A stretch of DNA of 64,000 bases. It comes from Mesobacillus jeotgali. Lineage in GTDB: Bacteria; Bacillota; Bacilli; Bacillales; Cytobacillaceae. A program made the position numbers and the translations under genes. The stretch is from contig NZ_CP134494.1 in NCBI RefSeq assembly GCF_031759225.1, positions 2,540,501-2,604,500 of the forward strand, read 5' to 3'. Of the stretch, positions 19,017-26,923 are shown piece after piece. The stretch's first letter is position 1, and the number at the start of each line of letters is the position of its first letter. The notes beneath the pieces are model-generated. The model was not told the origin of the DNA, searched no databases, and saw nothing but the letters and a program-made list of their open reading frames with translations.

Positions 19017-19272
19017 AATCTTCTGCAGGTGCTGCATCAACTGCAATCTGATAAGCATCTAGCAATTGTGACTTTTCTGTTTCACTTTCCAAACCAACGA
19101 GGAATTGGTCTTCCCCCTGCTCTTCTACTTTCATTAAAACTGTTCCATCTTCATTCCTAAGCATTGCATAGGATTCTCCATTCATTTCAAACAATGCTTC
19201 TACTTCAAACTTCCTTTCTTTTCCCGTGTCATCTGTTACTGTCACCAGGTCCCTGATTGAATCCTCTCTCAA
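19015..19272 (-). CDS. DUF1292 domain-containing protein (YrzB-like)
   Basis: The protein has 85 aa from the TTG at 19272, with GGAGGTGA upstream at good spacing. The acidic small protein has the DUF1292 pattern: VTVTDDTGKERKFEVEALFEMNG, then YAMLRNEDGTVLMKVEE. The family is common in Firmicutes (yrzB in B. subtilis lies with yrrK and yrrL), with unknown function. Here it is away from that conserved neighbourhood and carries an unusual alanine-rich C-terminus, so it looks like a paralog. Confidence 0.85.
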   Translation of the reverse strand: MREDSIRDLVTVTDDTGKERKFEVEALFEMNGESYAMLRNEDGTVLMKVEEQGEDQFLVGLESETEKSQLLDAYQIAVDAAPAED

Positions 19273-19440
19273 AGCTGCTCACCTCCAGCATGAAGTCACA
19301 TTATTTTTCCCTACCCAGAACTTAATATGAAAGAGATCAAATCAAAATACTTAATGAATTTTAAATAAACTTTTAAATTCACTTCTTTATTTTCATCTAT
19401 ATAATATTTTTTACACACTGTTTTTTTGGAGGAGTTGCCA

Positions 19441-20253
19441 TTGAAGTCAGCAGGAATCATCATTGGCTCAATCATAGTTTCATTTGCATTTAACCTTTTC
19501 TTAATTCCTCACGGTATAATGAGCAGCGGGATTAGCGGTCTGTCCATCATTTTATCTATGCTAACTTCTATCAATACGGGGATTTTCAATTTCCTTTTGA
19601 ACTTTCCGCTATTGATATTAGGCTATATGAAATTGGGAAGGAAATTCATTTTTTATACAATCCTGTCTGTTATTACAATATCTATTGCACTTTATGCAAT
19701 TCCGGTAATAAAGCTTGCTGAGGACTCGATCCTTTCATCTATATTTGGCGGAGCAATTGTCGGACTTGGAATTGGGATCATCTTCCGTTCATCAGGTTCA
19801 TCAGGAGGATTCGACATAATTGGGATGCTTCTGGCAAGAAGAAAAGATTTCCCTATGGGTACACTGTTATTCGCCATGAATTCTATCGTTATCTTGTTGT
19901 CAGGCTTTTTGTTCAGCTGGGATGCAGCATTAAATACGCTTGTTTCCATTTTCGTACTTGGAAAAGTGATTGATAAGGTCCATACACATCATGTCAAGCT
20001 TACTTTGATGATCATTACCAGAAAAGGGGAAGAAGTAAAGCAGCACCTGTTAGGAAATGTCTACCGGGGGGTAACGGTGGTGGATTCTGTTGGAGGTTTT
20101 TCAAACGAGAAGAGCAATGTCATCATTACTGTCATTTCACGTTATGAGCTTACAGAAGTCAAAACACTAATTGAAGAAATCGATCCTGATGCTTTCGTGA
20201 ATATAACCGAAACACTGGAAGTTATGGGCCTTTTCCATAAAAGACAGCATTAA
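19441..20253 (+). CDS. YitT family membrane protein (DUF161/DUF2179), paralog 2
   Basis: The protein has 270 aa. I chose the TTG at 19441 because GGAGG ends 8 nt upstream; the longest start at 19426 overlaps that RBS. Helices run from residue ~5 (GIIIGSIIVSFAFNLFLIPHG). The signature GIIFRSSGSSGGFDIIGMLLA is near 120, and the DUF2179 domain occupies the last ~80 residues (LLGNVYRGVTVVDSVGGF). Compared with paralog 1 it lacks the charged N-terminal extension. Its function is unknown. Confidence 0.9.
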   Translation: MKSAGIIIGSIIVSFAFNLFLIPHGIMSSGISGLSIILSMLTSINTGIFNFLLNFPLLILGYMKLGRKFIFYTILSVITISIALYAIPVIKLAEDSILSSIFGGAIVGLGIGIIFRSSGSSGGFDIIGMLLARRKDFPMGTLLFAMNSIVILLSGFLFSWDAALNTLVSIFVLGKVIDKVHTHHVKLTLMIITRKGEEVKQHLLGNVYRGVTVVDSVGGFSNEKSNVIITVISRYELTEVKTLIEEIDPDAFVNITETLEVMGLFHKRQH

Positions 20254-20293
20254 AAGCATTCAAGAAGCCTGGTACTCAGCTTCTTGAACGCTT
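20253..20293 (+). terminator. Intrinsic terminator after YitT paralog 2
   Basis: AAGCATTCAAGAAGC pairs with GCTTCTTGAACGCTT and is followed by TTTTCAATTTT. Confidence 0.85.
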
Positions 20294-20373
20294 TTTCAAT
20301 TTTACAGTAAAAATCATCTTGAAATTTTCCCGGATCCATCGTATAATTATTGAGTCGCTGTCATTAGATCTCA

Positions 20374-20640
20374 TCCAACCGGTGCTAGGTTTGCTTTCTG
20401 AAGTGAGGACGGGATAGAACACTAATCTAATTACTTTCACAATTTCTAATTTCATATTTAAACATGTCCAAGTAGCTCAGCACGTCAGAATCCGCATCAC
20501 CGATAATGCTTCAGCGTACTCATCGAGCCGCTTCTTGGTTTACTTTCTGAGATGAGGACGGGGGATAGAACACTAATCTAATTACTTTCTCCATTAATGA
20601 TCTTAATACTTACCATGTCCCAGTAGCTCAGCAGGATAGA
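20374..20640 (+). repeat. Two diverged tandem copies of a ~110-bp segment, the second running into tRNA-Arg
   Basis: Copy 1 (20374-20482) and copy 2 (20521-20632) share, in order, TTTCTGA, TGAGGACGGG, the exact 23-base block at 20413-20435, and then CATGTCC-AGTAGCTCAGCA. In copy 2 the last block is the 5' end of the tRNA-Arg gene; in copy 1 it is a tRNA 5' end that then degenerates. The segment therefore looks like a duplicated tRNA promoter region with a dead tRNA copy upstream. Confidence 0.75.
20466..20486 (+). pseudogene. Decayed 5' fragment of a tRNA-Arg-like gene
   Basis: GTCCaAGTAGCTCAGCAcG matches the acceptor/D-arm start of the functional tRNA at 20617 (GTCCCAGTAGCTCAGCAgG) with few differences. 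No anticodon arm or T-arm follows, so it cannot be a tRNA. Confidence 0.6.
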
Positions 20641-20690
20641 GCAACAGTTTCCTAAACTGTAGGTCGGGAGTTCGAATCTCTTCTGGGACG
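20617..20690 (+). tRNA. tRNA-Arg (anticodon CCT)
   Basis: The 74-nt cloverleaf has acceptor GTCCCAG / CTGGGAC with discriminator G, D-arm AGCTC/GAGC, anticodon arm CAGTT-TCCTAAA-CTG with anticodon CCT reading AGG codons, and T-arm with TTCGAAT. CCA is not encoded. A hairpin terminator follows within a few bases. Confidence 0.95.
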
Positions 20691-20691
20691 C

Positions 20692-20724
20692 TTAAACCCT
20701 TGATTTTATATCAAGGGTTTTTAC
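20692..20724. terminator. Bidirectional terminator between tRNA-Arg and the ABC permease gene
   Basis: AAACCCTTGAT-ttta-ATCAAGGGTTT is followed by TT on the plus strand. The opposite strand can serve the convergent permease gene that ends at 20740. Confidence 0.8.
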
Positions 20725-20739
20725 TATTTTAAAGACTCC

Positions 20740-22308
20740 TTATTCACTTTTTTTGTGACCAAACGTCACTGTTGCGGCAAATATCTTGTTTTCTTCGTTT
20801 CGTTTATAAATGATGTTAAATCCACCTTTATCTTCTAATGGGTAACTTTTGCTGAAGGTCTCACTCACCATGTTATAAATCCTTTCTCCCTTTACTTCAA
20901 TGACTTCTTTTGTAATCGTATCATCAGGCATGTGACCCTTTAGGATTTGTTCTGCCTCTGCAGGAGTTTTCACCGGTTCTTCCAAATAGAAAACCGGTTT
21001 AATGCATTTATCAATACTATTCTGGCAGACTAATTTTATCCCTTCCTCATCTTCAAATACTGGATAGGGATTCGATTTTGTTTGTTTCATCTTGGTTTTG
21101 ATGAATGAAACGCTATCGTATAATCCTCCCTTTTTCGTTGTAGATTCTGTTAATGGCACCAACATGTCACCCACTTTCTTATACGCATCCCCTACTGATG
21201 TAGATTTATCATCTTGCTGTTTATCTGGTTTTGCAGCAGATGGAATTTTTTCATCGGCGGTATTTAATCCAATTGTAATGATTCCCGCTGATATCAACAT
21301 GGATACCAGAAACCATCGTATGAGGATACCCTTCTTCCTATCAAGAAATTTCAATTTCCGGAAAGATTGTTTGATATTTTTTAAAGCAGTTTTTTCGGAC
21401 GATCCCGACACTATATCAAACTTTTGCCGCAGTCCCTCTCCAAGGAGATTAAAAGCGAGGATGGTAAAAGTGATAGCAAGAGCCGGAAAGATGGGAATCC
21501 AGGGAGCTTTTATGAGATCACTTCTTGCTTTTTCCAAAAGTGCCTGCCAATCATAGGTAGCTGAGGAGATTTCGATTATACCGCCTTCAAGCACCATGGA
21601 TTTGGATGCAATGAAATAGCCGAATAAAGCCAGCTGACCGATTAACAATGTTACCCGGCTCAAATCATTACAAAAATTAATGACCAGACTTTGTGAAAGG
21701 TTAGGAAGATAATAGTTCTTGAATAATTTGAAAGGACCGTTTCCGATAACAATTCCTGCTTTTACATATTCTTTTTCAGACAGGTCATGAATTTCGTGTG
21801 ACAGTAGAACACTTACCCTCCCTACCTCCATCAATGCTAAAAGAAGGATTGACCAATACATTGGAAGATCCGAGCCTGTCTGAGACTCCCATACAGGTTT
21901 CGAGAGCAAAATAATCATGATTGCTGAAAAAACCGCTGGCACGCTGCCGAACAATGAATTCCATCCGTTTGAAATGATATATGCCAGTCCTCGTTTAGGG
22001 GCAGAAAGATATGCTAATGGAATGGCAATCAAATATCGGAGAATAGTAATCATAAATATGTAACGCAATGTGTCTCTTGTCCCGATAATCAACAGGCTCA
22101 GTAAATCTCTGCCGTCACTGTCAGTTCCTAGTGGATTTTCAAGTGATGGAGGGAATGGTGCCCTGGCCATAGAGCCATCCTCGTAAAACCTCATGCGGCT
22201 GTCAGCTGGACTTGGGTCGATAAAAGATAGATCAGAACTAAAAACAGCAAAAAATAATAGGAAGCCAAACATTAATGACCCCAGCCAAAAAGACCAATTC
22301 CTATTCAT
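20740..22308 (-). CDS. OppC-like ABC transporter permease with an extra C-terminal extracytoplasmic domain
   Basis: The protein has 522 aa from the ATG at 22308; AGGGGG is 6 nt upstream. Residues ~1-300 match a DppC/OppC permease: a first helix, a periplasmic segment with PLGTDSDGRDLLSLLIIGTRDTL, and the EAA-like cytoplasmic loop (EYVKAGIVIGNGPFKLFKNYYLPN). It then deviates from the family. After IVSGSSEK comes another helix (~335-355, WFLVSMLISAGIITIGL) and a ~165-residue soluble domain with two Cys (LVCQNSIDKCIKP). Normal OppC ends near 300 aa. No ATPase or binding-protein gene is adjacent. It forms a pair with the OppB-like gene 45 nt upstream. Confidence 0.82.
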   Translation of the reverse strand: MNRNWSFWLGSLMFGFLLFFAVFSSDLSFIDPSPADSRMRFYEDGSMARAPFPPSLENPLGTDSDGRDLLSLLIIGTRDTLRYIFMITILRYLIAIPLAYLSAPKRGLAYIISNGWNSLFGSVPAVFSAIMIILLSKPVWESQTGSDLPMYWSILLLALMEVGRVSVLLSHEIHDLSEKEYVKAGIVIGNGPFKLFKNYYLPNLSQSLVINFCNDLSRVTLLIGQLALFGYFIASKSMVLEGGIIEISSATYDWQALLEKARSDLIKAPWIPIFPALAITFTILAFNLLGEGLRQKFDIVSGSSEKTALKNIKQSFRKLKFLDRKKGILIRWFLVSMLISAGIITIGLNTADEKIPSAAKPDKQQDDKSTSVGDAYKKVGDMLVPLTESTTKKGGLYDSVSFIKTKMKQTKSNPYPVFEDEEGIKLVCQNSIDKCIKPVFYLEEPVKTPAEAEQILKGHMPDDTITKEVIEVKGERIYNMVSETFSKSYPLEDKGGFNIIYKRNEENKIFAATVTFGHKKSE

Positions 22309-22353
22309 GGCCAACCCCCTGTTTTCTCTCTATTATTGAAAGACTATTATTCT

Positions 22354-23343
22354 TCATATTTTTGGAGTCATACTGATTAGCACAAACAAAAGACAAATAA
22401 AGATTGAAATTAAAAAGTATCTAAAGATCATCCGCAGTATTTGAATTGCAGGATTAGGCTTTTCAGTAAGATGCTTTTGCTGCAGAAGGATACTTAATGA
22501 CTGCGATATGAACAAAATAACCATAAAGCATATAGATAGCTCAACTGCCAGCCCCATTTCATTATGTTTAAGATCATTGCTGCGTTGAATTGCATACAAT
22601 AATCTCCACGCAGCACCTTTATAATCCAGCAGCCACTCAACCATCAATAGATTCGATAAGATATATGTCGTGACAGCCGGAATGTGCTGGATGATTGCAG
22701 CCTTGCATTTTTTCAGGATGTGTTTTTTGATCACAAGTTTTTCGGTAAGACCCATTGCCCTTGCCGTTCGGATATACATGGCACCATCCTCATTCGATAA
22801 TGCAGCGGATGTCACTCTCGCAAGATACATAAGTGGATATAAAGCTACTAAAAGCGACGGAAGGATAAAATTATACCACTGCTCACTTCCAAACCAGTCT
22901 ATGAACCGGAAATGGAACAGGATGATCCATTGCAATGATAAGATGAGGAAGAAATCAGGCAGAGCCGTAATAAAAGACGTCAACCCTTGACCGATACCTG
23001 TCACTGTGTTTTTTTTGCGGTAATCAAAGATTCCCTTTGCGATTCCTAATGGAATGGCCAATGCAAAAGCCGTGATGATGATAGGAATACTCTTGTAAAC
23101 ATATGTTACTACCACAGCTTCAAAAGGCTCACCATTTCTAGTAATCCCTAATGATCCCTCCGAAGCAGCCAACAGGATCAAGTCCTGCATATTCCTGACA
23201 ATCTCTTCTGATGGATAAAGGGCATATAGTTTACCTGTGAAATCAGCCAAACTCCCTGAGCCAAAGTAAAAGCTAATTACCATAAAAAGTGTTAATAAGT
23301 ATATGATGGTCAGCAAATCTCTCCCAACATCAGTCTTTTTCAA
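22354..23343 (-). CDS. OppB-like ABC transporter permease
   Basis: The protein has 329 aa from the TTG at 23343 (GGGGCGGAGTAG upstream). It has six helices, with a large extracytoplasmic loop after helix 1 containing the family-like EGSLGITRNGEPF. The cytoplasmic EAA loop is MYIRTARAMGLTEKLVIKKHILKKC. It is the partner of the OppC-like gene directly downstream. The usual cognate ATPases (OppD/F) and solute-binding protein (OppA) are not in the window, so the pair either borrows subunits encoded elsewhere or has another role. The sequence is diverged from canonical OppB. Confidence 0.82.
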   Translation of the reverse strand: MKKTDVGRDLLTIIYLLTLFMVISFYFGSGSLADFTGKLYALYPSEEIVRNMQDLILLAASEGSLGITRNGEPFEAVVVTYVYKSIPIIITAFALAIPLGIAKGIFDYRKKNTVTGIGQGLTSFITALPDFFLILSLQWIILFHFRFIDWFGSEQWYNFILPSLLVALYPLMYLARVTSAALSNEDGAMYIRTARAMGLTEKLVIKKHILKKCKAAIIQHIPAVTTYILSNLLMVEWLLDYKGAAWRLLYAIQRSNDLKHNEMGLAVELSICFMVILFISQSLSILLQQKHLTEKPNPAIQILRMIFRYFLISIFICLLFVLISMTPKI

Positions 23344-23665
23344 CTACTCCGCCCCCTAACATTCCATAATTCAGGGTATGAAGTAATACCCGGTAGAATG
23401 TATGTATTTTTGTAGATAAATACCCTTGGGATTAAGACAATACGAATATTTGAAAATGCAGGTGTTACGTTGCACTCGATATTTGCTGGATTTTATAGGA
23501 ATTTCTTAAGAAGCAATTATTATTATGAATAGGAAATGGGAACTAAAACCGCGTTTATTCCGTCTATATCAGTGATGGAAGGAAATGCTAGGATGATTCT
23601 GGGGTTAAAAAATATTGTTTGTGGTATTTATACACCATAAGCAATTTAGCAAAAGGGGAAACGAG
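23344..23665. other. Intergenic region between divergent genes (~320 bp)
   Basis: This region lies between the start of the OppB-like gene (minus) and the PAP2 gene (plus). It is AT-rich and must hold both promoters, but I see no convincing -35/-10 pair, riboswitch or repeat in it. Confidence 0.4.
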
Positions 23666-24310
23666 ATGAAGAATAAAAAGAGAGAATTGCCTTATTTACT
23701 ATTTTTACTGGTTATGCCGATCTTAGGCTTGGTTTATAAAATCTTAAATGATAATCCCAGGGATGCTGTAATCCTTTCTACCCAAGTGGACGGGATGATT
23801 CCTTTCCTTCCAGTCTTTATCGTACCTTATATTATTTGGTACGCTTTTATTTTCGGCTACCTGGTTTACTTTTGGTATAAAGATACCGGAGTTTATTTGA
23901 AGACATTGACCTTAATTGTAGTGGGGGAATTAATCTGTTTCCTGATTTATTTCTTCTTCCAAACCACCGTCCCTCGTCCAAAACTTGTCGGAGATGGGAT
24001 CCTTATAGACCTGGTAGGAATGATTTATAGTCATGACCAACCTTACAACGCTTTTCCAAGCATCCATGTATTAACCACGTTCGCCATCATTCTGGGCAGT
24101 ATCAGTATCCGTAATAAACATATGGTCCATTCAATCTTCATACCAGTTATGGGATCATTGATCATCCTCTCCACCCTGTTTGTGAAACAACATTATATTC
24201 TAGATATGTTCGCGTCCATGTTCCTAACCTCATTCATTTATGGAATTGTTTTTGAGTTAATTGAATTCAAAGTTTCCAAGAAGCAGGATACTGCTTATGT
24301 AAAAGATTAA
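23666..24310 (+). CDS. PAP2-family phosphatase (inositolphosphotransferase-like, PAP2_3 type)
   Basis: The protein has 214 aa from the ATG at 23666, with AAAGGGGA upstream; the longer reading from 23615 has no RBS. It has six helices. The phosphatase motifs are TVPRP (motif 1), NAFPSIHV (motif 2, catalytic His) and VKQHYILD (motif 3, His/Asp). Having Lys-Gln instead of Ser-Arg in motif 3 points to the PAP2_3 (Aur1/Ipt1-like) branch rather than classical PgpB. It would hydrolyse or transfer a lipid phosphate at the outer membrane face; the substrate is unknown. Confidence 0.85.
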   Translation: MKNKKRELPYLLFLLVMPILGLVYKILNDNPRDAVILSTQVDGMIPFLPVFIVPYIIWYAFIFGYLVYFWYKDTGVYLKTLTLIVVGELICFLIYFFFQTTVPRPKLVGDGILIDLVGMIYSHDQPYNAFPSIHVLTTFAIILGSISIRNKHMVHSIFIPVMGSLIILSTLFVKQHYILDMFASMFLTSFIYGIVFELIEFKVSKKQDTAYVKD

Positions 24311-24311
24311 A

Positions 24312-24414
24312 GAACAAAAAGCGCAAGCCCATTGGTCAGCCCCGACAAGCGCTGGAGCTGGATTAAGATACCCATATGGAGTTATCCATACAATAATACT
24401 TCTTAATTTCCTAT
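24312..24414 (+). repeat. GC-rich dispersed repeat, copy 1 (short, internally deleted)
   Basis: It begins GAACAAAAAGCGCAAGC and ends AATTTCCTATA like the copies at 42506 and 51014. The middle is missing: GACAAGCGCTGGA runs directly into GCTGGATTAAGATACCCAT. In the long copies those two blocks flank ~70 bp and both contain GCGCTGGAG, so a deletion between short direct repeats explains this form. Confidence 0.8.
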
Positions 24415-24420
24415 ACAACA

Positions 24421-24457
24421 AAGAAAGAGCCGCATTTTCAGATGCAGCTCTTTTTTA
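24421..24457. terminator. Bidirectional intrinsic terminator
   Basis: AAGAGCcGCATTTT-cag-ATGCaGCTCTT is followed by TTTTAA on the plus strand, with A-rich flanks for the convergent DUF2512 gene. Confidence 0.8.
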
Positions 24458-24460
24458 ATG

Positions 24461-24913
24461 TTATTTTTCATTATCCTCTTCACTTCTCACATCAGGTCTG
24501 ACTGGATATAGTTCTTCAGACGCTTCTGTCTGGTACTGGTAATTACCATTCCTGTATTCCCTGCCACCCTCTTCGAGAACGTTTCCTGAGATATACTTAT
24601 GAAAGAAATATTCAAATACAGCAATGCCTGCCGCTGATATCAGGGATGCCAGCAATAAACTCTCACCATACGTTAAACTTTCACCCAAAATCCAAATGAT
24701 CATAAATGCAAGTCCAAAATCGGCCAAAGTAGCGATTGTGTTATTCGTTTTTGGGAGCAGGAACAAATCACCAATCACATAAGAGGCAAGCCCAAGCACT
24801 AGGGAAATCAAAAAGACATTTGTAAAAGACATATTGTACATCAAACCTAGAATGACATAAAGGACAACAAGGCTTGCAAGGAATTTCAATGCTAAAGCTC
24901 TAAGATGTTTCAT
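24461..24913 (-). CDS. YndM-like DUF2512 membrane protein
   Basis: The protein has 150 aa; the ATG at 24913 follows GGAGG at 8 nt. Four helices fill residues ~8-110, with the family features ALKFLASLVVLYVILG, SYVIGDLFLLPKTNN and GLAFMIIWILGE. A charged Tyr/Glu-rich cytoplasmic tail follows. DUF2512 proteins occur in spore-formers; the function is unknown. It lies 44 nt after the amino-acid permease gene on the same strand. Confidence 0.88.
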   Translation of the reverse strand: MKHLRALALKFLASLVVLYVILGLMYNMSFTNVFLISLVLGLASYVIGDLFLLPKTNNTIATLADFGLAFMIIWILGESLTYGESLLLASLISAAGIAVFEYFFHKYISGNVLEEGGREYRNGNYQYQTEASEELYPVRPDVRSEEDNEK

Positions 24914-24957
24914 ATGGAAAACCTCCGCAACTTTTTATTATTTTCCCGTTATCATGC

Positions 24958-26316
24958 TCAACTTGCTTTATTCCATACCTTTTTCTGCAAAACAATAGAA
25001 ATCAATCCGATAAGCAAGACAACAATAATGCTAATAAAGAAGCCCATGCGTATACTCTTTTCCATTATCGTTCCGCTTACAGCAGCTAGTATAAGGACAA
25101 TTCCTATAAAAGAAATCAATTTACCCCACGCTTTCAATTCGAGCAATTTCAAAGCTGAAATGATGATAAAAGCCCAATTGAACAATATCAGGATTCCAGC
25201 GGCAGTAGTGATATATTCATAAATCTTACCCGGCAGCAGCAAGGCTGTAATGATGGAAGCAGTTAATCCGACAACCGCCAGCCCCAATGATGGAAGTGGC
25301 AACTGTTTCAGCTTTTTGACTTTCTTGGAAAAGACCTTGGGAGCATCTCCATCATCGGCCAGGGTTACGAGCAAGGTGGTGACCCCAAACAACGATGCAG
25401 TCATAGTCGAGAAGCCCGCGACGATGATTGCTGCGTTGAACACATGAGGAAAAAAAGCTAAGTTATATGGTTCCAGCGCTGTGACGAAAGGACTTTCTTT
25501 GTGGGTAAAAGCCCCATGTGCTGCCATAATCACAGCGAGCCCCAAAGCAAGTACATAGATGATGACTAGTAAGATCAGCATGATCACGCCTGCTTTTGGT
25601 GCATCTTCTTTATTCTTCAAACGTGTTGCCATCAGCCCGATTACTTCGATCCCTCCATATGCATAAAAGGCATAAATCAATGATGACCAAAAGCCTTTTA
25701 TGCCCTCAGGAAATAATTTTTTTGGACTATTTGGAAGTATCACCTGTTTTGTTTCCAAATTAAACAATCCGAAAAGAGCCGCGGCAGCTATTAAAATGAA
25801 CATGATTATCGCTGCTGTTTTAATAATGGCCAATAGATCTTCAACCTTGTCAAATCCCTTATTCCCGGTAAGTACCACACCGATAGAGAGGATGGCATAG
25901 CCAGTAGCGAAAAGCCATAATGGGATGTTAGGAAACCAGAACTGGGATAAAATTGATAGCGCAGTAAGCTGACTTCCCATAATCAGAATATTGGAGCTCC
26001 AATAATTCCAGCCGCAACTGAATCCAGCCCACTGGCCATATGCTTTTTTTGCATAATAGCAAAATGAACCATCCTGCGGATCCTCAGCTGTCATTTTCGC
26101 CAATAAATTATAAACAACATATGTGCCGAAAGCCGCAAGCAAGAATGAAATGACGATCGATGGCCCGGTAACTTTAATCCCGATGGCTGATCCAAGGAAA
26201 AAACCCGTGCCAATCGTACAACCAACACCAATCAGTGACAATTGCCACCATTTCAAATCACCTTCATTTGAGTTGTTTCCACATCCCGATTTTGATGATG
26301 GCAGAAAATAATCCAT
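24958..26316 (-). CDS. APC-family amino acid permease
   Basis: The protein has 452 aa from the ATG at 26316 (GGAAGGGGG 7 nt upstream); the track-length start at 26349 would overlap that RBS. It has twelve helices. Helix 1 carries LIGVGCTIGTGFFLGSAI, the unwound Gly-rich substrate site of APC transporters, followed by GPSIVISFLLAA. It resembles the YbxG/YbgF subgroup of the amino-acid transporter family. Substrate specificity cannot be read from the sequence. Confidence 0.87.
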   Translation of the reverse strand: MDYFLPSSKSGCGNNSNEGDLKWWQLSLIGVGCTIGTGFFLGSAIGIKVTGPSIVISFLLAAFGTYVVYNLLAKMTAEDPQDGSFCYYAKKAYGQWAGFSCGWNYWSSNILIMGSQLTALSILSQFWFPNIPLWLFATGYAILSIGVVLTGNKGFDKVEDLLAIIKTAAIIMFILIAAAALFGLFNLETKQVILPNSPKKLFPEGIKGFWSSLIYAFYAYGGIEVIGLMATRLKNKEDAPKAGVIMLILLVIIYVLALGLAVIMAAHGAFTHKESPFVTALEPYNLAFFPHVFNAAIIVAGFSTMTASLFGVTTLLVTLADDGDAPKVFSKKVKKLKQLPLPSLGLAVVGLTASIITALLLPGKIYEYITTAAGILILFNWAFIIISALKLLELKAWGKLISFIGIVLILAAVSGTIMEKSIRMGFFISIIVVLLIGLISIVLQKKVWNKAS

Positions 26317-26391
26317 TGATTTACCCCCTTCCTCAACATGTATTATCATTCGAGAATCATCGGTAATTTATGTACTCTCAATCAGGCAAGA

Positions 26392-26425
26392 AAAAAGTCG
26401 AGTCCTAATGGATCGACTTTTCATT
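26392..26425 (-). terminator. Intrinsic terminator
   Basis: On the minus strand AAAAGTCGATCC-att-aGGACTCGACTTTTTTC forms a stem with a T-run, right after the stop at 26428. Confidence 0.8.
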
Positions 26426-26427
26426 CA

Positions 26428-26775
26428 CTATTTCTTTTCTTTATCTGATTCTGTGTCGTTACTGAGTCCAGTCATCGTTCGATACATCTGGGTGTACATA
26501 CTTCCTTGCACGATGTTTTCCAGAAAGAACTCTCCAATGAGGTTTTTATAATCCTCGTCCTCAAACATCTTTTTATTTTGAAGCTCCATTTCTGCCAATC
26601 CTTCGTAAGTGGAAATCAAGGCATATGTGTGGTCCTCACCTGAAATTGGCGACAAGAGCTCCACCCTATGGTCATAGTGCTCGTTGCGGAAATTTTGGAT
26701 TAAACGCAAGTTCTTGATGCCATCTGGAAATTTATCCTGTTTCAATTCAAATGTTTGCATAACAATAACTGACAT
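26428..26775 (-). CDS. Hypothetical protein, possible dimeric alpha/beta-barrel
   Basis: The protein has 115 aa; the ATG at 26775 follows GGGGGATAGG. It is small and soluble, with no signal sequence. The layout beta (MSVIVMQTFEL), helix (FPDGIKNLRLIQNFRN), beta (HRVELLSPIS) and beta (HTYALISTYEGLAEME) is compatible with a ferredoxin-like/NIPSNAP-type barrel, but no motif is diagnostic. The tail is acidic and lysine-rich. It is monocistronic with its own terminator. Confidence 0.65.
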   Translation of the reverse strand: MSVIVMQTFELKQDKFPDGIKNLRLIQNFRNEHYDHRVELLSPISGEDHTYALISTYEGLAEMELQNKKMFEDEDYKNLIGEFFLENIVQGSMYTQMYRTMTGLSNDTESDKEKK

Positions 26776-26923
26776 ATGTCCTATCCCCCTGTGAAATAAG
26801 CGATAGGTTTAGATTTTTCCAAAGTTAATCAATCTATACATTTTCAAAGGTAGGGTTTCCGCCACTTAATGTTCCACTATTTTACTAATCAACTTTATCT
26901 AGTTTGCATCTGGCATTACCAAA

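Noticed and set aside
20374..20616. T-box leader
   Set aside because: No T-box sequence (AGGGTGGNACCGCG) or specifier hairpin is present, and the element leads into a tRNA gene, not an aminoacyl-tRNA synthetase.
20740..23343. Complete peptide-import (opp/app) operon
   Set aside because: Only two permease genes are present; no ATPase or solute-binding protein gene is adjacent on either side.
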